A stretch of 64,000 nucleotides of DNA from Marivita lacus (lineage in GTDB: Bacteria > Pseudomonadota > Alphaproteobacteria > Rhodobacterales > Rhodobacteraceae), in NCBI RefSeq assembly GCF_014637725.1, contig NZ_BMFC01000001.1, forward strand, positions 2,632 through 66,631, read 5' to 3'. Positions within the stretch are counted from its first letter, which is position 1; every line of letters starts with the position of its first letter. The position numbers and the translations under genes were made by a program. The notes below the pieces were generated by a model. The model saw only the letters and a program-made list of their open reading frames with translations. It was not told the DNA's origin and did not search any database. Shown in pieces: positions 33,310 to 42,857 of the stretch.

Positions 33310-35031
33310 TTACTCCGCTGCGATGCGGGCCAGTTCTTCGGCGCGCAGGTCTTTTCTGAGGATTTTACCGACATTCGATTTCGGCAGCTCGTCGCGGAAT
33401 TCGACACGCCGCGGTACCTTGTAGGCGGTGAGATGTTGCTTGCAATGCGCGCGGATGTCGGCCTCTGACAAACCGGGATCGCGCCGTACGACATAGGCCT
33501 TGACCGCCTCGCCGGTGGAGTCATCTGGCACGCCGATCACGGCTGATTCAAGAATGCCGGGGTGCAGGGCAAGGCAGTCTTCGACCTCGTTCGGGTAGAC
33601 GTTGAAGCCGGACACGACCACCATGTCCTTCTTGCGGTCAACGATGCGGAAATACCCGTCCGGGTCCATCACACCGATATCGCCGGTCAGGAACCAGCCA
33701 TCGCGCAGCGCATGTGCGCTTTCCTCGGCCTTGTTCCAATAGCCCGCCATGATCTGCGGGCCTTTTGCCGCGATTTCGCCGGTTTCACCCTGCGCCACCG
33801 GGTTTCCCGCCTCATCGAGACAGGCAATGTCCGTGCCCGGCACCGGGATGCCGATGGAGCCGTCGCGCATCTTGCCCAAGGGGTTGAAGGTCAGTACGGG
33901 CGAGGTTTCGGTCAGGCCGTAGCCCTGAAGCACCGGCTTGCCGGTGACGCCCTGCCATTTCTGCGCAACCGCCGCCTGAAGCGCCATGCCCCCGGCCGAC
34001 GAGAACTTGAGATATTTGGGCGGGCTGTCGGTGAACCAGACCTCGTTGGTCAGCCCGTTGAAGAGGGTGTTGACGCCGCTCATCCACGTGATCTTGTAGT
34101 TTTCGAACGCCCGTTTGAGGTTCGACAGGGGACGCGGGTTGGGGATCAGGATGTTGCGGGCACCCAACCAGTAGAAGGCCAGCATGTTCACCGTGAAGGC
34201 GAAGATGTGATAGAGCGGCAGCGCGGTCAGGGCGATTTCCTTGCCCTTTTCCACGCCTTCCAGCATCTCCATCGTCTGTTCCATGTTCAGGATCAGATTG
34301 GCATGGGTCAGCATCGCGCCCTTGGCAACACCGGTTGTCCCGCCGGTATATTGCAGGCAGGCCACGTCATTGGCGTCGACGCTCTGGGTGTAGACATCCG
34401 CCTCGATCCGTTGGCGGCTCATGTGGTCACGCCCGGCGGCCAGCGCGTCCGGCAGGCGGATATGGGCGACCTCGATCCGCTTGACGGATTTGTCCCAGTG
34501 CTTCTGCACCAGCCCGACGATCCCGCGGGGCAGCGATGGCAGGAATTCGGCAACCCGCGTGACGATGATGTTGGGGATCGGATGGCCCTGAGTGGCCGCC
34601 GGGATCTTGTCGGCGAACATGTCCACGATCACCAGCGCATGCGGCTGGGCATCGGCGAACTGCTTGCCCATCTCGTCAGCGGTATAAAGCGGGTTGACGT
34701 TCACGAGGATGCACCCGGCCTTGAGGATGCCGAAGGCCGCAACCGGGAAGGACAGGCAATTGGGCATCTGAAGCGCGACACGATCCCCCTGTGCAAGCCC
34801 CGCCACTTCGCGCAGGTAGACCGCAAAGGCATCCGACATCTCGTCGACCTGCTGAAAACTCAGCGTGCCGTTCATGCCATTGGGCAGACAGGTCGTGAAC
34901 GCCGGCGCATCGCCATAGGTGTTCGACACCGACCGGATCAGGTCCGCAAGCGTGCGATACGATGCGGTCTCGATGTCCTTCCGGACATTCGGCCCATAAA
35001 AAGCCGTCCACGGACGCGCCTCAGCTGTCAT
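33310..35031 (-). CDS. fadD: Long-chain fatty acid-CoA ligase
   Basis: 573 residues, adenylate-forming enzyme that makes acyl-CoA from fatty acid, ATP and CoA. The ATP-binding P-loop is YTGGTTGVAKGAML. Further motifs are QGYGLTETSPV and GWFLTGDIGVMDPDGYFRIVDRKKD, and the catalytic Lys lies in SNVGKILRKDLR near the C-terminus. It is peripheral to the inner membrane. The start at 35031 (MTAEARPW) is preceded by GGGAGGAG. It ends five bases before the BASS transporter on the same strand. The symbol is by similarity; substrate chain length is not shown by sequence. Confidence 0.86.
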   Translation of the reverse strand: MTAEARPWTAFYGPNVRKDIETASYRTLADLIRSVSNTYGDAPAFTTCLPNGMNGTLSFQQVDEMSDAFAVYLREVAGLAQGDRVALQMPNCLSFPVAAFGILKAGCILVNVNPLYTADEMGKQFADAQPHALVIVDMFADKIPAATQGHPIPNIIVTRVAEFLPSLPRGIVGLVQKHWDKSVKRIEVAHIRLPDALAAGRDHMSRQRIEADVYTQSVDANDVACLQYTGGTTGVAKGAMLTHANLILNMEQTMEMLEGVEKGKEIALTALPLYHIFAFTVNMLAFYWLGARNILIPNPRPLSNLKRAFENYKITWMSGVNTLFNGLTNEVWFTDSPPKYLKFSSAGGMALQAAVAQKWQGVTGKPVLQGYGLTETSPVLTFNPLGKMRDGSIGIPVPGTDIACLDEAGNPVAQGETGEIAAKGPQIMAGYWNKAEESAHALRDGWFLTGDIGVMDPDGYFRIVDRKKDMVVVSGFNVYPNEVEDCLALHPGILESAVIGVPDDSTGEAVKAYVVRRDPGLSEADIRAHCKQHLTAYKVPRRVEFRDELPKSNVGKILRKDLRAEELARIAAE

Positions 35032-35159
35032 GCCATTTTCTCCTCCCATGGCATCGCCCCGTCGCCTCCACGGCATGGGCAATGTGTTCACAGAAGTGCT
35101 AAAGGCATCTGCCGCATTGATCTATAGTGATCGAACGTCACAAGACATTGCGACGGGGC

Positions 35160-35381
35160 TCAGGTAAAGCTCCGAAGCACCTTGGCGACCACCGCCGGGA
35201 TGGCTTCGATCGCGTATCCACCCGGTTTGTTCGACATCGCCCACACCACCATAGCCCCCGCAATCATCAGTGTGATCGTGGCGATCCTGGGCCTTTCGCC
35301 CTTGGAAATGGCAGAGACGACCGCCGGGATGGACAAAACCCCAAGCCCGAGGCCGATGACAAATAACGTGTCAGGATCCAT
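35160..35381 (-). CDS. Small hypothetical membrane protein
   Basis: 73 residues with two membrane segments (TLFVIGLGLGVLSIPAVVSAI and ATITLMIAGAMVVWAMSN) and an amphipathic C-terminus (AIEAIPAVVAKVLRSF). The start at 35381 has GGGAG about eight bases upstream. It lies 35 bases after pyk on the same strand and probably shares its transcript. I do not recognise the family. The 128 bases between it and fadD contain no gene. Confidence 0.7.
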   Translation of the reverse strand: MDPDTLFVIGLGLGVLSIPAVVSAISKGERPRIATITLMIAGAMVVWAMSNKPGGYAIEAIPAVVAKVLRSFT

Positions 35382-35416
35382 TGCGATCTGCTCCCACTGG
35401 TTACACGTGGGGCAGA

Positions 35417-36862
35417 TTACTCCGGATCGGTGTTGTAGATCAAACGTTCGTCGCAGGGTGCCACACGAAGAATGTTCGTTGTGCCCGGCGTGTTGAACGG
35501 CACACCCGCAGTGACAAGGATCTGGTCTGTGGCTTCTGCGTACCCACCGGCACGGGCCGCACGGGCGGCGTTCACGACGGCCTGCTTGAACCGCTCCAAT
35601 TCGCCGGTGATGACACATTCCGTGCCCCAGGTCAGAGCAAGCCGGCGCGCGGTCCGAACAGAGCTTGTCATGGCGATGATCGGCACGCGCGGTCGTTCCC
35701 GCGCTGTCAAAAGCGCGGTTGTGCCCGACGAGGTGAAACAGCAGATCGCCTTGATGTCAGTCGTTTCGGCAATCTCGCGGGCTGCTGCGACGATGCCATC
35801 TGCCACGGTGACCCGCTTGGCCACACGCGAGGCTTCCATGATCTCGGTATAGGTCGGATCGCTTTCCACTTCGATGGCCACGTTGTTCATCGTGGTGACC
35901 GCTTCGACCGGGTAGCTGCCTGCCGCGGATTCAGCGGACAGCATGATCGCGTCGGAGCCTTCGTAGATCGCGGTCGCAACGTCGGACACCTCGGCGCGGG
36001 TGGGCATGGGCGACTCGATCATCGACTCGAGCATCTGCGTCGCCACGATCACCGGCTTGGCAGCGGCACGGCAGCGGCGGATCAGGCGCTTCTGGATCGG
36101 CGGGACATTCTGTACGGGCAGTTCGACACCCAGATCCCCACGCGCGACCATGATGCCGTCGGACACTTCGAGGATCTCCTCGAACGCCTTGACCCCTGCG
36201 GGCTTTTCGATCTTGGACAGGATCGCGGCGCGCCCCTTGCACAGTTCGCGCGCCTCGATGACATCCTGAGCGCGCTGGACGAAGCTGAGCGCGAGCCAAT
36301 CGACACCCAGTTCGGCCACGAATTCCAGATCCGCACGGTCCTTGTCCGACAGCGCCGCGAGAGGCAGCACCACGTCGGGCACGTTCACCCCCTTGCGGTT
36401 GGAGATGGTCCCCCCTGCGATCACGACGCAATCGGCAAAATCCTTGCCGCATGTCTCGACCTTGAGGCGGATCTTGCCGTCATTGACCAGCAGATGCGCA
36501 CCCGGTTCGAGCGCCGCGAAAATCTCGGGATGGGGCAGCGTGACCCGGTCGATGGACCCGTCCTCGTCGGCCAGATCCAGCCGGAACGCCGCGCCCTCGA
36601 CCAGTTCTTCCTCGCCATTCGCAAAGACACCGACCCGCAGTTTCGGCCCCTGAAGGTCGGCAAGGATGCCGATGGTGCTGCCGAGATCCTTTTCGATCTG
36701 CCGGATGATGGCATGACGCTCTGCGATCTCGGCATGGCTGCCATGGCTCATGTTCAGGCGAAAGACATCTGCCCCTGCCTCGTGCAGCGCACGGATCATC
36801 TCGTAGCTGCTTGACGCCGGGCCAAGGGTGGCCACGATTTTCACACTCCGCAAACGTCTCAT
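35417..36862 (-). CDS. pyk: Pyruvate kinase
   Basis: 481 residues. It turns PEP and ADP into pyruvate and ATP. Conserved parts: VKIVATLGPASSSYEMIRALHEAGADVFRLNMSHG, the catalytic Lys in AILSKIEKPAGV, MVARGDLGVELP for metal binding, and ATQMLESMI. The C-terminal allosteric domain is present (about 350-481). It begins after AAGGACGG. A LacI-type operator candidate lies 81-94 bases upstream (36943-36956). It is divergent from the N-formylglutamate amidohydrolase gene. Together with pckA this fixes flux at the PEP/pyruvate node. Confidence 0.97.
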   Translation of the reverse strand: MRRLRSVKIVATLGPASSSYEMIRALHEAGADVFRLNMSHGSHAEIAERHAIIRQIEKDLGSTIGILADLQGPKLRVGVFANGEEELVEGAAFRLDLADEDGSIDRVTLPHPEIFAALEPGAHLLVNDGKIRLKVETCGKDFADCVVIAGGTISNRKGVNVPDVVLPLAALSDKDRADLEFVAELGVDWLALSFVQRAQDVIEARELCKGRAAILSKIEKPAGVKAFEEILEVSDGIMVARGDLGVELPVQNVPPIQKRLIRRCRAAAKPVIVATQMLESMIESPMPTRAEVSDVATAIYEGSDAIMLSAESAAGSYPVEAVTTMNNVAIEVESDPTYTEIMEASRVAKRVTVADGIVAAAREIAETTDIKAICCFTSSGTTALLTARERPRVPIIAMTSSVRTARRLALTWGTECVITGELERFKQAVVNAARAARAGGYAEATDQILVTAGVPFNTPGTTNILRVAPCDERLIYNTDPE

Positions 36863-36942
36863 CGGGATATCCGTCCTTCACCTGTGTTCTGGTCGACCGT
36901 CGCTGCCATTGGCGCGTTGCCCGCACCGGGATAACAGCATCA

Positions 36943-36956
36943 TGTTACCGCTAACT
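36943..36956. promoter_or_regulatory. LacI-type (CceR-like) operator candidate upstream of pyk
   Basis: TGTTACCGCTAACT fits the general LacI-family pattern TGNTANCGNTANCA at all fixed positions but the last. CceR is the LacI-family regulator of central carbon genes known from Rhodobacter sphaeroides. A site here, between pyk and the divergent amidohydrolase, is plausible for repression of pyk. The assignment to CceR rests on my memory of its motif. Confidence 0.5.
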
Positions 36957-37031
36957 TGCTGTTCGCGTTATTGCCCATTTCCCTTTCAGGCGCAACTCAA
37001 CTATCTGATGCGGTCGGGAGATCACACAGCT

Positions 37032-37769
37032 ATGACATATGAACCGTTTTTTGTGCACGGAGAGAACCGGTCCTCGCGTTGGCTGATCACTTGCGATCAC
37101 GCGACCAACACTGTCCCGCCCGATCTGGGCGGCACGCTGGGCCTGCCAGAGGCCGACATGGCCCGGCATATCGCCTTCGATCCCGGTGCAGCGGGTGTCA
37201 CGCGTGCCTTGGCGGATGCACTTGGCGGCATCGCCATCCTGTCGAATTTTTCGCGGCTGGTGATCGACCCGAACCGGGGTGAGGATGACCCCACGCTGCT
37301 GATGCGTCTTTATGACGGGTCGGTCATTCCGGGCAATCGCATGGCGGGTGCCGCCGAAAAAGCCCGCAGGCTGGATGCCTATTACCGCCCCTATCACGAC
37401 GCGCTGACCGCTCTGGCCGCCCGCCGCGACGACACGGTGATCGTTGCGGTGCATTCCTTCACCCGGCAATTGCGGGCGCGTCCCAGTCGGCCCTGGCATG
37501 TCGGTATTCTGCACGGCTATGACAGCCGCTTGTCCGATCCGCTGATCGCCGCGCTGAAGGCAGAGCCCGATCTCGTTGTCGGGCGCAACGAGCCCTATCC
37601 CGGTCACCTGCCCGGTGATGCGATCGACCGCCACGCCTTGCATCACGGCAGGCAGAACACACTTATCGAATTGCGCAACGATCTGATCGCCACCGAAGCG
37701 ACGCAGGCGGCATGGGGCGAACGCCTTGCGCCGATGCTGAAGGCGGCCTTGGCCCAAACGACCGACTGA
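37032..37769 (+). CDS. N-formylglutamate amidohydrolase family protein
   Basis: 245 residues. The first part reads WLITCDHATNTVPPDLGGTLGL, followed by HIAFDPGAAGVTRALADALGG and LSNFSRLVIDPNRGEDD, the signature of the family. The conserved histidines and acidic residues (CDHA, HSFTRQ) form the metal site. The enzyme removes formate from N-formylglutamate in histidine breakdown, but family members of this length often act on other substrates and no hut genes are near. The start at 37032 has GGGAG upstream. A DUF1244 gene follows 17 bases later on the same strand. Confidence 0.85.
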   Translation: MTYEPFFVHGENRSSRWLITCDHATNTVPPDLGGTLGLPEADMARHIAFDPGAAGVTRALADALGGIAILSNFSRLVIDPNRGEDDPTLLMRLYDGSVIPGNRMAGAAEKARRLDAYYRPYHDALTALAARRDDTVIVAVHSFTRQLRARPSRPWHVGILHGYDSRLSDPLIAALKAEPDLVVGRNEPYPGHLPGDAIDRHALHHGRQNTLIELRNDLIATEATQAAWGERLAPMLKAALAQTTD

Positions 37770-37786
37770 ACCAGAGGACAGCAGAG

Positions 37787-38104
37787 ATGGACAAACAGAC
37801 CCAACTTGAAATCGAGGCAGCCGCATTTCGCCGGTTGCGTCAGCACCTGATCGAAGACCGGCCCGAGGTACAGAACATTGACATGATGAACCTGACCGGG
37901 TTCTGCCGGAACTGCCTGAGCCGCTGGTACCAGGAAGCCGCCAATGAGCGCGGGATCGAGATGGACAAGGACGCTGGGCGCGAGGCGTTCTACGGCATGT
38001 CCATGTCGGAGTGGAAAGAGCGCTACCAGACCGAGGCGAGCGACACGCAAAAAGCCGCGTTCGACGTCGCGTTCAAGGAAAACGTCACCGACAAGAACGG
38101 CTGA
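37787..38104 (+). CDS. DUF1244 family protein
   Basis: 105 residues. It has the family-specific segments FRRLRQHLIEDRPEVQNIDMMNLTGFCRNCLSRWY and YGMSMSEWKERYQ. Several Cys and Arg residues in FCRNCLSRWY are conserved and hint at a metal or nucleotide site. GAGGA precedes the ATG at 37787. The family is small, cytoplasmic and of unknown function. It is probably translated from the same mRNA as the amidohydrolase. Confidence 0.88.
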   Translation: MDKQTQLEIEAAAFRRLRQHLIEDRPEVQNIDMMNLTGFCRNCLSRWYQEAANERGIEMDKDAGREAFYGMSMSEWKERYQTEASDTQKAAFDVAFKENVTDKNG

Positions 38105-38115
38105 CCGAGGCAGGG

Positions 38116-38139
38116 CCAGTCCTGGTCAACCAAGACTGG
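38116..38139. terminator. Hairpin between convergent DUF1244 and adenosyltransferase genes
   Basis: Arms CCAGTCCTGGT (38116-38126) and ACCAAGACTGG (38129-38139) pair with one mismatch and a two-base centre (CA). It lies between two convergent genes and has no T run. It probably stops or slows transcription from either side. Confidence 0.55.
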
Positions 38140-38152
38140 TCCACCTGTCCCG

Positions 38153-38725
38153 TTAGCGGTTCGCCCCCGGCACCCAGAGCACATCCGCCTTGCCGTCGTC
38201 ATTGGCAACACGGGCCGCCACGAAGAACCAGTCGCTCAGACGGTTGAGGTACTTGACCGCGTCCGGGTTGACGCTTTCCATCGTTGCCAGTTCGACCGTC
38301 AGCCGTTCGGCGCGACGCGCCACGGTGCGGCACTGGTGCATATGCGCCGACAAAGGCGATCCACCGGGCAGGATGAAGCTGCGCAGCGGTTCCAGCTTGG
38401 CGTTCATGGCGTCGATCTCGGACTCGAGCCGGTCCACCTGTGACCCGACGATGCGCAGCGGTGGATACTCGGACTCTGCGTCCTTTTCGATATCGGGGCG
38501 ACACAGGTCGGCACCGAGGTCGAACAAATCGTTCTGAATCCGCGACATGTTGGCGTCAAGCTCTCCGTCCGTGTGCAGACGGGCCAGCCCGACAATCGCG
38601 TTCAGCTCGTCCACCGTGCCATAGGCGGTCACTCGCATGGAGTGCTTGGCCACGCGCGCGCCGTTGCCCAGCGCGGTTTCGCCATCATCGCCGGTCTTGG
38701 TGTAGATTTTGTTCAGGACAACCAT
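38153..38725 (-). CDS. Cob(I)alamin adenosyltransferase, PduO type
   Basis: 190 residues. It transfers the 5'-deoxyadenosyl group of ATP to cobalamin. The family motifs are all present: IYTKTGDDGETALGNGARVAKHSMRVTAYGTVDELNA, CRTVARRAERLTVEL and YLNRLSDWFFVAAR. The N-terminal TKTGDDGET is the ATP site and the RRAER is catalytic. It begins at 38725, three bases after the HIG1-type gene. It would supply coenzyme B12 to mutases such as those of the ethylmalonyl-CoA pathway. Confidence 0.94.
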   Translation of the reverse strand: MVVLNKIYTKTGDDGETALGNGARVAKHSMRVTAYGTVDELNAIVGLARLHTDGELDANMSRIQNDLFDLGADLCRPDIEKDAESEYPPLRIVGSQVDRLESEIDAMNAKLEPLRSFILPGGSPLSAHMHQCRTVARRAERLTVELATMESVNPDAVKYLNRLSDWFFVAARVANDDGKADVLWVPGANR

Positions 38726-38728
38726 GAT

Positions 38729-38929
38729 TTACTCTCCCCGCAGCCAGACGAACAGCAGGATGAGAGCCACTGCCGCGAACTGTGCGATGATCCGCCAGCG
38801 CATCGCCTTGTTGGCATATTTCTTGTTGAACTCGCCACCCTTGGCAAAGCTGCCGATGCCGAAAAAGAGGACAGCCACGACCGCCAAACAGGCAATGGCG
38901 GCAATAACGAACAACGGATCTTGCATCAT
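38729..38929 (-). CDS. HIG1-domain / twin transmembrane protein
   Basis: 66 residues with two membrane helices (LFVIAAIACLAVVAVLFFGIG and AQFAAVALILLFVWL) and a conserved charged loop between them, GSFAKGGEFNKKYANKAMRWRI. This is the HIG1-type pattern found beside alphaproteobacterial cobalamin adenosyltransferase genes. The mitochondrial relatives assist respiratory complexes; the bacterial role is not known. The start is one of two adjacent ATGs at 38929 and 38926. Confidence 0.85.
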   Translation of the reverse strand: MMQDPLFVIAAIACLAVVAVLFFGIGSFAKGGEFNKKYANKAMRWRIIAQFAAVALILLFVWLRGE

Positions 38930-38997
38930 GGCAGGGTCTTCCTTCGATTGGTGTTCCCGGGGATGTAGCCGTAGCGCGGCGCAAGGCGAATGAAAAG

Positions 38998-39825
38998 TCA
39001 GCCTTTGGACAAAACCCAGTCCAGCATGCGTGTCGGAAGCAACCGGCGGGCAATTGCCATCGCATGGGTCGGGGTCGTCACGCGGTAGCGCGCCTTGGGT
39101 CGCTTGGCCGTCAGGGCTTTCTCGACCGCCTCGGTGACCGCAGAAGCGGGCCATTGCGCTTTGGAACTGCTGCCTTTTTTGAGCATGTCGAGAAGCGTGG
39201 ATTCGTATTGCGCGCGGCGCGGTGACGATTGCCAGTCGACCCATTGGTCGAACTGCTTGATCGCGTTCTTGCGGAAATCGGTCTCGATCGGCCCCGGTTC
39301 GATCAGGACGACATCGATGCCCGTCTCGGCCATCTCCATGCGCAACACATCGGCGTAGCCTTCCAGCGCGAATTTCGTCGCAACATAGGCCCCGCGGTAT
39401 TTCATCCCGACAAGGCCAAGGACGGATGAGTTGAACAGGATACGGCCCCCACCCTGTGCCCGCATCGCCGGGATCAGGTGACGGTTCAGATCATGCCATC
39501 CGAGGAAATTCGCCTCGAACTGCGCGCGCATCCCGTCAGCGGGAATGTCCTCCAAAGGTCCGGGCAAGGCGTAAGCGCCATTGTGGAACAGGGCATCCAG
39601 CCTGCCGTTCGTCTGGCGCAAGACATCTGCGGCACAGCGGGCGATGCTGGCTGCGTCTTGGTAATCGAGTTGCGGAGCGCTGAACCCTTCGGCGGCCCGC
39701 GCGTCGCAATCTTCTTGCCCACGACAGGACGCAAAAACCGTCCACCCAAGCGATTTGAACCGCCGCGCCGTATCGAGGCCGATCCCCGAAGAGCAGCCGG
39801 TAATCAGGATTGTTTTCGAGTTCAC
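38998..39825 (-). CDS. Short-chain dehydrogenase/reductase
   Basis: 275 residues. The NAD(P)-binding motif is ILITGCSSGIGLDTARRF, the Asn motif HNGAY is in place, Ser lies in ILFNSSVLGLVG, and the catalytic YxxxK is YVATK. The proline-glycine segment VLIEPGPIETDF follows. It starts with GTG at 39825, one base after the SH3 gene stop, so the genes are coupled. It could act on a steroid, acyl or sugar substrate; the sequence does not say. The gap to the HIG1 gene is 68 bases. Confidence 0.87.
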   Translation of the reverse strand: MNSKTILITGCSSGIGLDTARRFKSLGWTVFASCRGQEDCDARAAEGFSAPQLDYQDAASIARCAADVLRQTNGRLDALFHNGAYALPGPLEDIPADGMRAQFEANFLGWHDLNRHLIPAMRAQGGGRILFNSSVLGLVGMKYRGAYVATKFALEGYADVLRMEMAETGIDVVLIEPGPIETDFRKNAIKQFDQWVDWQSSPRRAQYESTLLDMLKKGSSSKAQWPASAVTEAVEKALTAKRPKARYRVTTPTHAMAIARRLLPTRMLDWVLSKG

Positions 39826-39826
39826 G

Positions 39827-40363
39827 TCAATTGGCAGCCGTCACAAGCCGTTCGGCCATCCACCCTTCATCACCTGTCTCGGTCGCGCGCAAATGCAGCC
39901 AGCCGTTGCCTTCATCCTGCAAGATTTCGACCATGTCATTGCGCACCAGCCTTCCGACTACGGCATAGTCCGTTCCCGGACCTCCGCGCAAGTTCACTGT
40001 GTCACCGTCGACAAATCGCAGGTCACGCTGAGCGATTGTCTGGGGCTTTTCGACCGAAGCAGCATCTTGACCCGGCGCGTCCGGCACCACCTCGGTTTCA
40101 AGCACGGCCGACGTTGGGGTGACTGCCGCATTCGTGACAACCGGCTCGATCAGGGCACGGGTGGGCGCGATATCTGTCAGGACAGAACCGCCATTGTCGG
40201 ACCTCGCAACAATTTCGGGCCTCGGCTGCGATGGGACAACGCTGAGCTTGGGATCGGCGAAAACCACCAGTGATGTCTCGCCGGGTTCAAAATCGGCACC
40301 GCCGGACAACTCGTAAAATGCCATGGCCATGACCGCGAACGCGATCAAAATATATTTGTTCAT
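39827..40363 (-). CDS. SH3-domain lipid- or membrane-anchored protein
   Basis: 178 residues. An N-terminal membrane segment ([17 protein letters not shown]) is followed by a long low-complexity, Pro/Ala/Val-rich linker and a C-terminal bacterial SH3 domain: [32 protein letters not shown], then EGWMAERLV. Such proteins bind peptidoglycan or act as sensors in the periplasm. GGGGG precedes the ATG at 40363. It is coupled to the SDR gene and divergent from parC. Confidence 0.85.
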   Translation of the reverse strand: MNKYILIAFAVMAMAFYELSGGADFEPGETSLVVFADPKLSVVPSQPRPEIVARSDNGGSVLTDIAPTRALIEPVVTNAAVTPTSAVLETEVVPDAPGQDAASVEKPQTIAQRDLRFVDGDTVNLRGGPGTDYAVVGRLVRNDMVEILQDEGNGWLHLRATETGDEGWMAERLVTAAN

Positions 40364-40519
40364 AACAACCCCCAGGGCGGACTCCACTCAAACACAGCCC
40401 GGATTACTCTACCACGGGGCGTGGAATACCGTGATTCTCCGTTCGTTCCGAAGGGGAAAGACAAAAAATTTTCCCGCAATTGCTTTACGGCCTCAGAGGG
40501 GGTGAGTATCACACGATCT

Positions 40520-42835
40520 ATGGCCAATGATGTCGACGACCCCAAGATGACCCCCCGCGACTTTGCGGAACCGCTGCGCCGCGCGATCGGTGAGCGGTAC
40601 CTGACTTATGCTTTGTCGACGATCATGCATCGGGCACTGCCGGATGCGCGGGACGGGTTGAAGCCGGTCCACCGTCGTATCCTTTATGCAATGCGCGAAC
40701 TGCGGTTGAGTTCCACCGGAGGCTTCCGAAAGTCCGCCAAGATCAGTGGCGACGTGATGGGAAACTATCACCCGCATGGCGATGCCGCGATCTATGATGC
40801 CATGGCGAGGCTGGCGCAGGATTTCAACGTCCGCTACCCGCTGGTCGATGGCCAGGGCAATTTCGGCAATATCGACGGCGATAACCCGGCCGCCGCCCGC
40901 TACACCGAGGCGCGCCTGACCGCGGTCGCCGAAGCGCTTCTCGACGGGTTGAACGAAAACGCGGTCGATTACCGTCCCAACTATGATGGCACACTGGAAG
41001 AACCGATTGTTCTGCCAGCGCAATTCCCCAATCTGCTGGCCAATGGATCAAGCGGAATCGCGGTCGGCATGGCGACCAATATCCCGCCGCACAACATTTC
41101 CGAGCTGATCGACGCCTGCCTGCATCTGATCAAGGCGCCCGATGCGCAGGATGACACGTTGATGAAATACGTGCCGGGGCCGGATTTTCCGACCGGTGGC
41201 GTGATCGTCGAGGATCGCGCGAACATCGCTCAGGCCTATCGCACCGGGCGCGGGTCGATCCGCCTGCGCTGCCGTTGGGAGATCGAGGATCTGGGCCGGG
41301 GGCAGTGGCAGATCATCGTCACCGAAATCCCCTACCAGGTACAGAAATCCAAGCTGGTGGAACGGTTGGCCGAGCTGATCCAGACCAAGAAGGTGCCGAT
41401 CCTTGCCGATATCCGCGACGAATCCGCCGATGACATCCGCATGGTGCTGGAACCGCGATCCAAGAACGTGGACCCGGATGTCCTGATGAACATGCTCTAC
41501 CGCAATTCCGACCTGGAAACGCGGTTCAGCCTGAACATGAACGTGCTGATCGACGGGCTGACGCCCAAGGTCTGTTCGATGAAGGAAGTGCTGCGCGCCT
41601 TCCTGGATTTCCGGCGCGAAGTTCTGATCCGCCGCAGCCAGCACCGGATGGACAAGATCGACCACCGGCTCGAAGTGCTGGAAGGCCTGATCGTCGCCTT
41701 CCTCAACCTCGACCGCGTGATCGACATCATCCGTTACGATGACGAGCCAAAGGCCGCGCTGATGCGCGAGGATTGGGGCAAGGACCATCCGCGCGCCATG
41801 AACGAGCGGGATTATGTCTCGCCGCCGACGGTCACGGGCGAGGATGAACTCGGTCTGACCGAGGTTCAGACCGAAGCGATCCTGAACATGCGGCTGCGGT
41901 CGCTGCGCAAGCTCGAAGAGATGGAGCTGGTGGCCGAGCGTGACCGCCTGATGGAGGAACGCGCCGGGTTGGAGGACCTTCTGGACAGTGGCGAGTTGCA
42001 GTGGGACGCCATCGCAGACCAGTTGCGCGAGACAAAAAAGACATTCGGCAAGAATTACGTGGGCGGCGCACGGCGCACCACTTTCGCCGAAGCGGGCGAG
42101 GTCGAGGACGTGCCGATCGAGGCGATGATCGACCGCGAACCAATCACCGTGGTCTGTTCCGAGATGGGCTGGATCCGTGCGATGACCGGTCATATCGACC
42201 TGAATCGCGAATTGAAGTTCAAGGATGGCGACGGTCCGCGCTTTGTCTTCCATGCCGAAACCACCGACCGTCTGCTGGTGTTCGGATCGAACGGGCGCTT
42301 TTACACGATTCCGGCTGCCAACCTGCCTGGCGGGCGCGGCATGGGCGAACCGCTGCGCCTGATGGTGGACCTGCCGAACGAGGCCGCCATTGTGGACCTG
42401 TTCATCCACCAGCCCGACCGCAAGTTGCTTGTCGCATCGAACGCGGGCGACGGGTTTGTCGTGCCTGAAGCCGAAGTGGTGGCGCAGACGCGCGCGGGCA
42501 AACAGGTGTTGAATGTAAAGGGCGATGTGCGCGCCAGAGTGTGCAAGCCCGTAACTGGTGATTCTGTGGCCGTCGTCGGAGAAAACCGCAAGGTGCTGGT
42601 TTTTGCTCTGGACGAACTACCTGAAATGGGGCGCGGTAAAGGCGTGCGGCTGCAAAAGTACAAGGACGGGGGCCTGTCGGATGCAACCACCTTCACCCTG
42701 GGAGAAGGCCTCTCCTGGCGCGATCCAGCCGGACGCACCAGAACCGAAGCCGACCTTGCCGAGTGGACAGGAAAACGCGCAGGCATCGGACGCATGGCCC
42801 CGCGCGGTTTCCCGAGAGACAACCTCTTCAACTGA
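40520..42835 (+). CDS. parC: DNA topoisomerase IV subunit A
   Basis: 771 residues. It decatenates daughter chromosomes with ParE. The N-terminal breakage-reunion domain starts [33 protein letters not shown]; the catalytic Tyr lies in the [14 protein letters not shown] segment (about residue 135). The C-terminal beta-propeller blades are shorter than in gyrase A, and no GyrA box QRRGGKG is present, so it is ParC. I prefer the ATG at 40520 ([15 protein letters not shown]); a GTG at 40502 with GAGGGG just before it is possible. A DUF898 gene follows 22 bases later. Confidence 0.93.
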   Translation: MANDVDDPKMTPRDFAEPLRRAIGERYLTYALSTIMHRALPDARDGLKPVHRRILYAMRELRLSSTGGFRKSAKISGDVMGNYHPHGDAAIYDAMARLAQDFNVRYPLVDGQGNFGNIDGDNPAAARYTEARLTAVAEALLDGLNENAVDYRPNYDGTLEEPIVLPAQFPNLLANGSSGIAVGMATNIPPHNISELIDACLHLIKAPDAQDDTLMKYVPGPDFPTGGVIVEDRANIAQAYRTGRGSIRLRCRWEIEDLGRGQWQIIVTEIPYQVQKSKLVERLAELIQTKKVPILADIRDESADDIRMVLEPRSKNVDPDVLMNMLYRNSDLETRFSLNMNVLIDGLTPKVCSMKEVLRAFLDFRREVLIRRSQHRMDKIDHRLEVLEGLIVAFLNLDRVIDIIRYDDEPKAALMREDWGKDHPRAMNERDYVSPPTVTGEDELGLTEVQTEAILNMRLRSLRKLEEMELVAERDRLMEERAGLEDLLDSGELQWDAIADQLRETKKTFGKNYVGGARRTTFAEAGEVEDVPIEAMIDREPITVVCSEMGWIRAMTGHIDLNRELKFKDGDGPRFVFHAETTDRLLVFGSNGRFYTIPAANLPGGRGMGEPLRLMVDLPNEAAIVDLFIHQPDRKLLVASNAGDGFVVPEAEVVAQTRAGKQVLNVKGDVRARVCKPVTGDSVAVVGENRKVLVFALDELPEMGRGKGVRLQKYKDGGLSDATTFTLGEGLSWRDPAGRTRTEADLAEWTGKRAGIGRMAPRGFPRDNLFN

Positions 42836-42857
42836 CACGGAAACACTGGCCACAGAA

